Translations under genes and position numbers: made by a program
In this document: in pieces, positions 1-5,671 of the stretch
How the letters are laid out: each line of letters opens with the position of its first letter
Numbering within the stretch: position 1 is the stretch's first letter
Notes under the pieces: model-generated
Told to the model about the DNA's origin: nothing
Seen by the model: the letters and a program-made list of their open reading frames with translations, nothing else
Databases searched by the model: none
Assembly: GCA_021845835.1 (NCBI GenBank)
Contig: JAJZVE010000285.1
Coordinates: 1-6,307, forward strand
From: Pseudomonadota bacterium
Lineage (GTDB): Bacteria > Pseudomonadota > Alphaproteobacteria > Acetobacterales > Acetobacteraceae
Reading direction: 5' to 3'
DNA: 6,307 bases

Positions 1-2346
1 GGCCTCTGGGGCGGGGCGGATTTCCCGTTCGCGACGCGACAGGAATTTGTCGCCGCGATGGAGGCCGGCGGGATCGCGGCGATGGAGGTGCTGGCGCGGG
101 ATTTGAAGGCGCTCGGCCTCTACGCCGCGCGGTCGCTGTCGTACGAGGGAATCGAGGTCGAGATCGTCGAACACGCGCTCAGCCGCGAGCAGGTGCGCAT
201 CTACGACGCCTACGCCGAGGCCTTCCAGGTGATCCACGCCAACCTGAGCGAAGCCCTGGAGGCCGCCAACGTCACCGGGCCGTCCGGCACGCTGAACCGC
301 CTGGCGAAGGCGGCGGCGCGCTCGGCCTTCGAATCGAACAAGCAGCGCTTCTTCAACCACCTGATCACCGCGATGAAGGTGCCGACGCTGATCGGCGCGA
401 TCGAGCGCGATCTTGCCGAGGAGGCCGCGTGCATCGTGCAACTGGTTTCCACCGGCGAGGCGCTGCTGGACCGGCGGCTGGCCGACATTCCGGCCGGTGA
501 ATGGGCCGACGTGCAGGTGGACATCACCCCGCGCGAATACGTCCTTGACTACCTCGCGCACGGCTTCCCTACGCAGCTGTTCGAGGTATTCACGGACAGC
601 GAAGGCAATCTGCTCTCCCGCCCGGTGTTCCGCGACGGCCAGCCGGTGCAATCGCGCGAGGCGGTGGAGCGGCGGGACCGGATGATCGAGCATCTCGCCG
701 CCCTGCCGGCGGTGCAGGGTGCGCTCGATCAGATCGTCCAGCGATTCGGCACCGATCAGGTCGCCGAGGTCACCGGGCGGTCGCGGCGTGTCGTGCGCAA
801 GGTCGCCGCCGATGGCACCGAGAGGCTCGCCGTCGAGACCCGCCCCGGCTCGGCCAACCTCGCCGAGACCCAGGCCTTCATGGACGACGAGAAGCGCATC
901 CTGGTCTTCTCCGACGCCGGCGGCACGGGGCGAAGCTATCACGCCGACCTCGCCGTGCGGAACCAGCGCCGGCGGGTGCACTACCTGCTGGAGCCCGGCT
1001 GGAAGGCGGACACCGCCATTCAGGGGCTGGGTCGCTCGAACCGCACCAATCAGCGCCAGCCGCCGCTGTTCCGCCCGGTGGCGACCGACGTGCGCGGGGA
1101 GAAGCGCTTCCTCTCCACCATTGCTCGCCGGCTCGACAGCCTCGGCGCGATCACCCGCGGCCAGCGCCAGACCGGGGGTCAAGGCCTGTTCCGCGCCGAC
1201 GACAATCTGGAGAGCCAGTATGCCCGGGCGGCACTCCGGCAGTTCTACGGAATGATCTTCGCCGGCAAGGTGGAGTGCTGCTCGTTGCAGCGTTTCGAGG
1301 AGACGACGGGGCTTGACCTCTCCGACCGCGACGGGTCGCTGCGCGAGGACCTGCCGCCGATCACCACCTTCCTGAACCGCCTGCTGGCGCTGCCGATCGC
1401 GTTGCAGAACGGGCTCTTCGCGGTCTTCGAGGAGCTGCTCGCCAGCCGCATCGAGAACGCGATCGCCGCTGGCAGCTACGATGTCGGCGTCGAGACGCTG
1501 ACGGCGGACAGCCTTCGTATCGCCGAACGGCGCACCATTCATACCCATGCGGCGAGCGGCGCCGAAACGCGGTTGTTCAAAGTGATGCGGCGGGACCGCA
1601 ACCGGCCGCTTCCCGCCGGCGACGCGCTTGCCCTGGCGCGGGACAAGCGGGCGCGGCTGCTGGTCAACGCCCAGTCCGGCCGTGCCGCGGTGCAGGTGCC
1701 GGCGCCAAGCCTGACCCTCGATGACGGCGAGGTGCAGCGCCGGGTCCGTCTGGTCCGGCCGATGGCCCGTGAGACGCTCGCCCTCGACGCGCTGGATCAT
1801 ACCCATTGGGAGGAGGCGGATCCCGAGCGGTTCGCCGCGACATGGAATGCCGAAGTGGCCCAGGTGTCGGAATTCACCGAAAGCGCGTTCCACGTCGTTA
1901 CCGGCCTGCTTCTGCCGATCTGGAACCGGCTGCCCGACGAATCGCTGAGGGTCTATCGCCTGCAGAGCGATGATGGCGAGCGGGTCATCGGCCGCCTGAT
2001 CTCGCCCGCCGCCATGGGCGAAGTTTGCCGGGCGCTCGGGCTGGACGACGCGCCGACACTGACGCCGAAGGAGGCGTGGTCTGCCGTGCTCGTCGATGGC
2101 GACGTGCTGCATCTTGCCGGCGGGCTCACCATCCGGCGCGGGATGTTGATGGGTGCCGCCCGCGTCGAACTCGCCGGCTTCACCGAGGGGGCCGTCGATC
2201 AGCTCAAGGCGATGGGGCTGACCAGCGAGATCATCGCTTGGCGGCTGCGGCTGTTCATCCCGGTCACCGAACGCGGACCCGCGATCCTGGCGGCGCTGTT
2301 CGAGCGATCCCCGGTCATCCGCGTCGTCGATCGCGTCGCGGCCTGA
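1..2346 (+). CDS. Strawberry-notch family SF2 helicase-like protein, C-terminal part (5' partial)
   Basis: This is the C-terminal part of a strawberry-notch-type superfamily 2 nucleic-acid helicase/ATPase. The reading frame is open from base 1, so the ATG at 58 is internal and 781 residues are visible; the N-terminal ATPase half (Walker A and B motifs) must lie upstream. Numbered from base 1, residues about 299-312 read KRILVFSDAGGTGRS, equivalent to helicase motif V. Residues 341-351 read QGLGRSNRTNQ, motif VI with candidate arginine fingers R345 and R348. Between them, VRNQRRRVHYLLEPGW is the characteristic strawberry-notch helicase-C block, and GEKRFLSTIARRLDSLGAIT follows at about 367-386. 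Residues about 250-263 (DQVAEVTGRSRRVV) also fit the family. The last 350 residues have no motif I recognise beyond resemblance to plasmid-borne members. The gene ends 15 bp before the next one, in the same direction. Substrate and role are unproven. Homologues sit on plasmids, phages and integrative elements, sometimes in DarB-like antirestriction proteins. Confidence 0.9.
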   Translation, partial: GLWGGADFPFATRQEFVAAMEAGGIAAMEVLARDLKALGLYAARSLSYEGIEVEIVEHALSREQVRIYDAYAEAFQVIHANLSEALEAANVTGPSGTLNRLAKAAARSAFESNKQRFFNHLITAMKVPTLIGAIERDLAEEAACIVQLVSTGEALLDRRLADIPAGEWADVQVDITPREYVLDYLAHGFPTQLFEVFTDSEGNLLSRPVFRDGQPVQSREAVERRDRMIEHLAALPAVQGALDQIVQRFGTDQVAEVTGRSRRVVRKVAADGTERLAVETRPGSANLAETQAFMDDEKRILVFSDAGGTGRSYHADLAVRNQRRRVHYLLEPGWKADTAIQGLGRSNRTNQRQPPLFRPVATDVRGEKRFLSTIARRLDSLGAITRGQRQTGGQGLFRADDNLESQYARAALRQFYGMIFAGKVECCSLQRFEETTGLDLSDRDGSLREDLPPITTFLNRLLALPIALQNGLFAVFEELLASRIENAIAAGSYDVGVETLTADSLRIAERRTIHTHAASGAETRLFKVMRRDRNRPLPAGDALALARDKRARLLVNAQSGRAAVQVPAPSLTLDDGEVQRRVRLVRPMARETLALDALDHTHWEEADPERFAATWNAEVAQVSEFTESAFHVVTGLLLPIWNRLPDESLRVYRLQSDDGERVIGRLISPAAMGEVCRALGLDDAPTLTPKEAWSAVLVDGDVLHLAGGLTIRRGMLMGAARVELAGFTEGAVDQLKAMGLTSEIIAWRLRLFIPVTERGPAILAALFERSPVIRVVDRVAA

Positions 2347-2350
2347 ACGC

Positions 2351-2355
2351 GGAGA
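2351..2355 (+). promoter_or_regulatory. Ribosome binding site of the primase remnant
   Basis: GGAGA lies six bases before the ATG at 2362 and just after the helicase stop (2344-2346). It supports that ATG as the original start of the truncated primase gene and a polycistronic message from the helicase gene onward. Confidence 0.55.
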
Positions 2356-2559
2356 CCATCCATGTCCGGGTCCGCCGCCGAACTGGCGCACCGCCTCGCG
2401 CGCGAGGCCGAGGCCGTGTGCCGCCACTACCTCTCCAACGGCCGCCGCCAGGGCCGCTACTGGCTGGTCGGCGATGTCCGGAACAGCCCCGGCCGCAGTT
2501 TGTTCGTGCGGCTGACCGGGCCGGAGACCGGCCGAGGCGCCGCCGGCAAATGGACCGAA

Positions 2560-2651
2560 CATGTTGCGGCGAAGGTTATGTTGCGGATCTGCGATTGGGC
2601 TTTGTCCCACGGGCGATCACCAGCTCCTACGCAACATAATGTCAGCACATG
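2560..2651. mobile_element. Candidate mobile-element footprint or recombination site with inverted ends
   Basis: This stretch of about 92 bp is less GC-rich than its surroundings and starts exactly where similarity of the truncated primase copy to its family ends. Its outer ends are CATGT (2560-2564) and ACATG (2647-2651), inverted relative to each other. Further in are a perfect 10-bp inverted pair and, on the left, a direct repeat. The two ends have the same layout, CATGT followed 12 or 16 bases later by TTATGTTGCG, so the symmetry is not a simple hairpin. Such nested direct and inverted motifs resemble recombinase binding sites. It could be a miniature or internally deleted element, two ends joined by excision, or an attachment site. 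The boundaries are inferred from the symmetry; no target-site duplication was identified. Confidence 0.45.
2576..2639. repeat. Inverted repeat, 10-bp perfect arms, with an extra direct copy on the left
   Basis: The left arm TTATGTTGCG (2576-2585) and right arm CGCAACATAA (2630-2639) are exact reverse complements separated by 44 bp. The core ATGTTGCGG occurs twice as a direct repeat on the left, at 2561-2569 and 2578-2586, 17 bp apart. The loop is long and no T-run follows, so this is not a typical intrinsic terminator. I saw no other TTATGTTGCG or its complement in the window, including at the RIT left boundary. Confidence 0.8.
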
Positions 2652-2653
2652 GC

Positions 2654-2659
2654 GGGGGG
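2654..2659 (+). promoter_or_regulatory. Ribosome binding site deciding the primase start
   Basis: GGGGGG lies seven bases before the ATG at 2667. It favours that start over the in-frame ATG at 2649, which falls in the right end of the inverted-repeat footprint and has no purine-rich site at the usual distance. The ATG at 2667 is also where the protein aligns with the start of the truncated copy. Confidence 0.5.
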
Positions 2660-2666
2660 TTTCGTG

Positions 2667-3719
2667 ATGCCCCGAGACGCCTCCGAACTGTCGCGCCGCC
2701 TCGCCCGTGATGCCGAGGCGGCCTGTCGCCATTACCTGTCCAACGGGCGGCGTCAGGGCCGTTACTGGACGGTGGGCGACGTTCGCAACGCACCCGGCCG
2801 GTCGATGTTCGTCCGGCTCAGCGGACCGGAGTCCGGTCCCGGCGCCGCCGGTCATTGGACCGATGCCGCCTCGGCCGAACATGGCGATCTCCTCGACGTG
2901 ATCCGCGAGAGTTGCGGCCTCATCGACTTTCGCGACGTCGCCGAGGAGGCGCGGCGCTTTCTGAGCCTGCCGCGGCCCGAACCCCGCCAAGCCCCGACGC
3001 CCGTTCGTACACCCGTCCCCGCCGGATCGCCGGAAGCGGCACGGCGGCTGATCGCCATGTCGCAGCCGATCGGCCGGACGCTAGTCGAGACCTACCTATC
3101 CACTCGCGGCATCGAGGCGGTCCATGATGCCGGTGCACTGCGCTACCAGCCGCGCTGCTACTATCGCCCGGACGACGGTTCGCTGGCTCAGAGGCGGCCG
3201 GCGATGATCGCCGCCGTTACCGATCTCGACGGCAAGATCACCGGCGCACATCGCACCTGGCTTGCGCCGGACGGCTTTGGCAAGGCAGCGGTCGACACGC
3301 CGCGACGTGCCATGGGCAGCCTCCTCGGCCATGCCGTGCGCTTTGGTGCAGTCGACGACGTTCTCGCTGTCGGCGAAGGCATCGAGACGATGCTATCCCT
3401 GCGCCTGACGCTGCCTGCCATGCCGATGGCCGTCGCGCTTTCGGCCAACCACCTTTCCGCCCTTCTGCTGCCGCCGACATTGCGTCGGCTCTACATCGCC
3501 CGCGATGCCGATGCCGCGGGCGACATGGCGCTTGCGGCCTTGACCGAACGCGCGGCAGCAGCGGGCATCGAGGCGCTGGCCCTGTCTCCGAGGCTGGGCG
3601 ACTTCAACGAGGACCTGCAAGCCTTCGGCCCCGGCGCGCTGCGGGCTGCGCTGCGCCCCCAGCTCGCACCGCAGGATGCCGTGCGATTCATCCGCGAAGC
3701 ATCAGCCAGAACAGGGTGA
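2667..3719 (+). CDS. DUF7146/Toprim domain primase-like protein
   Basis: A 350-residue protein of the plasmid and integrative-element Toprim group. Residues about 1-100 form the N-terminal DUF7146-type region (CRHYLSNGRRQGRYW, FVRLSGPESG, then EHGDLLDVI). It fills the place of a CHC2 zinc-binding domain but shows no zinc-binding cysteine cluster. A proline-rich linker spans about 101-120. Residues 121-220 contain the family blocks YLSTRGI, PAMIAAVTDLDG and GAHRTWL. The Toprim domain follows: AVGEGIETMLSL with the conserved acidic residue E237, and YIARDADAAG with the DxD pair D280 and D282. These residues normally bind Mg2+ in primases, topoisomerases and OLD-type nucleases. The start at 2667 is chosen from alignment with the truncated copy and the purine run upstream; the ATG at 2649 would add six residues. 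It probably works with the neighbouring helicase in DNA priming or processing on the mobile element; the exact reaction is unproven. The C-terminus (APQDAVRFIREASARTG) looks natural, so RIT insertion does not seem to have truncated it. Confidence 0.88.
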   Translation: MPRDASELSRRLARDAEAACRHYLSNGRRQGRYWTVGDVRNAPGRSMFVRLSGPESGPGAAGHWTDAASAEHGDLLDVIRESCGLIDFRDVAEEARRFLSLPRPEPRQAPTPVRTPVPAGSPEAARRLIAMSQPIGRTLVETYLSTRGIEAVHDAGALRYQPRCYYRPDDGSLAQRRPAMIAAVTDLDGKITGAHRTWLAPDGFGKAAVDTPRRAMGSLLGHAVRFGAVDDVLAVGEGIETMLSLRLTLPAMPMAVALSANHLSALLLPPTLRRLYIARDADAAGDMALAALTERAAAAGIEALALSPRLGDFNEDLQAFGPGALRAALRPQLAPQDAVRFIREASARTG

Positions 3720-3732
3720 GGCGGCTCCCGAG

Positions 3733-4728
3733 TCACAAGGATTTCAGGAAGGCCATCAGGTCCTTGTCCTCCTTCCATGAGCGCCCAGGTCTTGGTTGAC
3801 CAACCTCGCATAGAGCTACGGCGTTGGCTTTCAGCGTGAGGTCTATTTCGGCATAGATATTGGTGGTGCTGATCGAGACGTGGCCGAGCCAGGCGCGGAT
3901 GGTATTGATGTCCACGCCGGCGAGAACCAGGTGGCAGGCCGTCGTGTGCCGGATCACATGCGGGGTTATCGTTCTGCCCGCCAGTTCGGGAACCCGCGCG
4001 GCGCAACGTTCGATGAGCCGGTAGACCCCGAAGCGGGTGAACTGCGTTCCAAGTCTGCTGACAAACACGGGGGCCTCTGCTTCGCGGTCGAGGATCTCGT
4101 TTGCCAGAAGCCGTTCGGTTTCCGGCCACAGCGGACATTGGCGCATCTTGCCGCCCTTCCCGTGCAGGGTGACAAGATCGTGACCACCGTTGCCGCGCCC
4201 GAACTTCAGATCCCGCACTTTCAATTGCGTGGCCTCGGAGACACGTGCCCCGGTGTTGTAGAGGAAGAGCAGCAGCGCGTATTCGCGTCGCCCTCGGCTG
4301 GTCTTGCGATCGGGCACGGCGAGCATGGCCTCCATTTCCGTCCTCGTCAGCCATCCGACTGGTGGCGACATGGATTTCTTCGATGCGATTGCGCGGATAT
4401 GGCCGCACCATTCGACATGAGCCGGATCCCGGCTACCGACGAAGCGGGCAAATGCACGGATCGCCGCAAGACGCTGATTGCGGGTTCGGACGGAACAGTC
4501 GCGGTCATCCTCGAGATGCGTGAGGAACTTCAGCACCAGCCCGGAGGTGAGATCGCGCACGGCCAAGCGGTCGACAGGCTTGCGCAGCTTGCCGCTGACG
4601 AACGGCAGCAGCAGGCTGAAGGTGTCGCGATAGCTCGTGCGGGTGTTGCGGGCCAGATTGCGTTCGGTGACGATGTACTCGACCAGGAAGCGCCTGAGCC
4701 ATGGGCCAAGGAATTCACGTTCAGACAT
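3733..4728 (-). CDS. ritC: Tyrosine recombinase/integrase, third gene of the RIT trio
   Basis: A 331-residue tyrosine site-specific recombinase, the usual length for this family. The N-terminal SAM-like core-binding domain covers about residues 10-100 (RNTRTSYRDTFSLLLPF, then RNQRLAAIRAFARF). The catalytic domain shows R162 in NTGARVSEA, K191 in LHGKGGKMRQCPL, H257 and R260 in TPHVIRHTTACHL, H283 in AWLGH, and the nucleophile Y292 in STTNIYAEI. All are present, so the enzyme is probably active. The tail (about 310-331) ends in KDLMAFLKSL, typical of this recombinase class. I chose the ATG at 4726-4728, which overlaps the ritB stop by eight bases and follows a GGGGGCGAG stretch; the frame also continues upstream through an ATG at 4746 and a TTG at 4755. 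Its stop faces the stop of the primase gene across 13 bp. Confidence 0.9.
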   Translation of the reverse strand: MSEREFLGPWLRRFLVEYIVTERNLARNTRTSYRDTFSLLLPFVSGKLRKPVDRLAVRDLTSGLVLKFLTHLEDDRDCSVRTRNQRLAAIRAFARFVGSRDPAHVEWCGHIRAIASKKSMSPPVGWLTRTEMEAMLAVPDRKTSRGRREYALLLFLYNTGARVSEATQLKVRDLKFGRGNGGHDLVTLHGKGGKMRQCPLWPETERLLANEILDREAEAPVFVSRLGTQFTRFGVYRLIERCAARVPELAGRTITPHVIRHTTACHLVLAGVDINTIRAWLGHVSISTTNIYAEIDLTLKANAVALCEVGQPRPGRSWKEDKDLMAFLKSL

Positions 4729-5671
4729 TCTCGCCCCCGCCCGCATAGCGCGCAAAACGCCGCGACGCCTGCTGCAGAAGCTCCGGCGTCATCGACAGAT
4801 AGACCTTCGTGCCTTCCAGATCGGAATGGCCGAGGTAGGTCGAGAGTATCGGGAGCAGCCGTTGCACATCCGCCCCCTGCCGATACCAGGCCGTTAGGCT
4901 GTGAACCGCGAAGCTGTGCCTGAGATCATGCAGGCGCGGGGTCTGCCGTCCGACCTCCGCGCCGTGCACTCCGGCGATGCGCCGCAGCGCTTCGAATGCC
5001 GTCTGAACGGTACTGCTGGCGAGCCGCGTGCCGTCTCGGTTCGCCAGCAGGAACGCGGCTTCGCCCTGTGCAAGCCCGTCTCGAGGCCGCACGGACATGT
5101 AGTTTGCCAGCACCGCCGCGAGTTGCGATCCCACAGGAACCAGACGGCTCTTGTAGAACTTCGTGTCTCGGATGGTCAGGATGGCTTCCGACAAGTCCAC
5201 ATCCGCCAGCGTGAGCCCCGTGGCCTCGCTGAAGCGCAACCCGGCGCCGTAAAGCAGAAGAAGCAGGGTGCGGAACGTGACCGCGTCGAGTTGCCTGGCG
5301 CCGCGTCGGCAGGTCTCAACGTTCCTCGGATCAAGGAGTCGCTGCAGTTCGTCGCGCGCGTAGATGTAGGGCGGCGCACGCAAAGGCGATCTCGGTTCAT
5401 CGCCCGGCAAGGGTGAACAGCGCGCATAGCCCCGGCTGATCGCATAGCGCCAGAACCCGGCAAGGGCGTAGTTCTTGTTCTCGCGATGCCGGGTCAGCGG
5501 GCCCTTGCCCGCCAGAAAGGCCAGAACCTGCGCCGTGGTGACCGCGTCGCACCCGGCGTCCCCCTCTGCATGACGGAGGAACTGACGCAGCAGATTCCGC
5601 GCAGTCGTGAACTTTGCGCCATGAGCCTGTCGCCAAAGGACATATTGCTCGATCGCCTCGCGCAGCGTCAT
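4721..5671 (-). CDS. ritB: Tyrosine recombinase/integrase, middle gene of the RIT trio
   Basis: A complete 316-residue tyrosine recombinase. The N-terminal DNA-binding domain covers about residues 1-95 (MTLREAIEQYVLWRQAHG is the typical start). The catalytic domain has R146 in YGAGLRFSEATGL, K171 or K174 in DTKFYKSRLVPV, H248 and R251 in LHDLRHSFAVH, H282 in YLGHSD and the nucleophile Y291 in TKVYLSM, so the active-site set is intact. The ATG overlaps the ritA stop as ATGA (5668-5671), implying translational coupling, and is also preceded by a strong Shine-Dalgarno. The conserved middle position in the trio implies it works with the flanking recombinases, but how the three divide labour is not known from this sequence. 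Confidence 0.92.
   Translation of the reverse strand: MTLREAIEQYVLWRQAHGAKFTTARNLLRQFLRHAEGDAGCDAVTTAQVLAFLAGKGPLTRHRENKNYALAGFWRYAISRGYARCSPLPGDEPRSPLRAPPYIYARDELQRLLDPRNVETCRRGARQLDAVTFRTLLLLLYGAGLRFSEATGLTLADVDLSEAILTIRDTKFYKSRLVPVGSQLAAVLANYMSVRPRDGLAQGEAAFLLANRDGTRLASSTVQTAFEALRRIAGVHGAEVGRQTPRLHDLRHSFAVHSLTAWYRQGADVQRLLPILSTYLGHSDLEGTKVYLSMTPELLQQASRRFARYAGGGENV

Larger units (their letters stand above)
2362..2667 (+). pseudogene. Truncated N-terminal copy of a DUF7146/Toprim primase-like gene
   Basis: A 101-codon reading frame. Its first 66 residues align without gaps to the start of the intact primase-like protein that follows, with 50 of 66 identical by eye, including CRHYLSNGRRQGRYW and the blocks VGDVRN and FVRL. 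The match stops after GKWTE. The remaining 35 residues are unrelated to the family and are encoded by the inverted-repeat stretch at 2560-2651 and the leader of the next gene. The linker and whole Toprim domain are missing, so primase or nuclease activity is not expected. The two copies differ at many third codon positions, so this is not a fresh tandem duplication; a diverged homologue or an old copy is more likely. The TGA (2665-2667) overlaps the downstream ATG by one base, so translating the remnant may feed ribosomes to the intact gene. A functional small protein carrying only the N-terminal domain cannot be excluded. Confidence 0.8.

Noticed and set aside
58..60. ATG at 58 as the true start of the helicase gene.
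   Set aside because: The frame is open back to base 1 and the preceding 19 codons read as normal protein (GLWGGADFPFATRQEFVAA); the visible part lacks the ATPase half expected of the family.
2552..2563. Reading the break in the truncated primase as a 15-base deletion between two CCGA repeats (the intact copy has CCGA at 2860-2863 and 2875-2878), joining WT directly to EH.
   Set aside because: The shared ACATG can equally be the outer end of the inverted-repeat footprint, which has a matching ACATG at its other end; similarity to the primase family stops right there, so a separate deletion is not needed.
3735..3767. ACAAGGA ... TCCTTGT inverted pair just inside the ritC end, considered as a terminator or RIT end.
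   Set aside because: The arms are 7 bp with a 19-bp loop, there is no T-run, and it lies in conserved ritC coding sequence; it may be chance.
3491..4411. Long - strand open frame of about 306 codons.
   Set aside because: It overlaps ritC in another frame and the primase gene antisense, with low-complexity arginine-rich content and no recognisable domain.
3880..4923. Long + strand open frame of about 347 codons.
   Set aside because: It lies antisense to ritC and the end of ritB, shows no family motif, and both recombinases have complete active sites; it is a by-product of high GC content.
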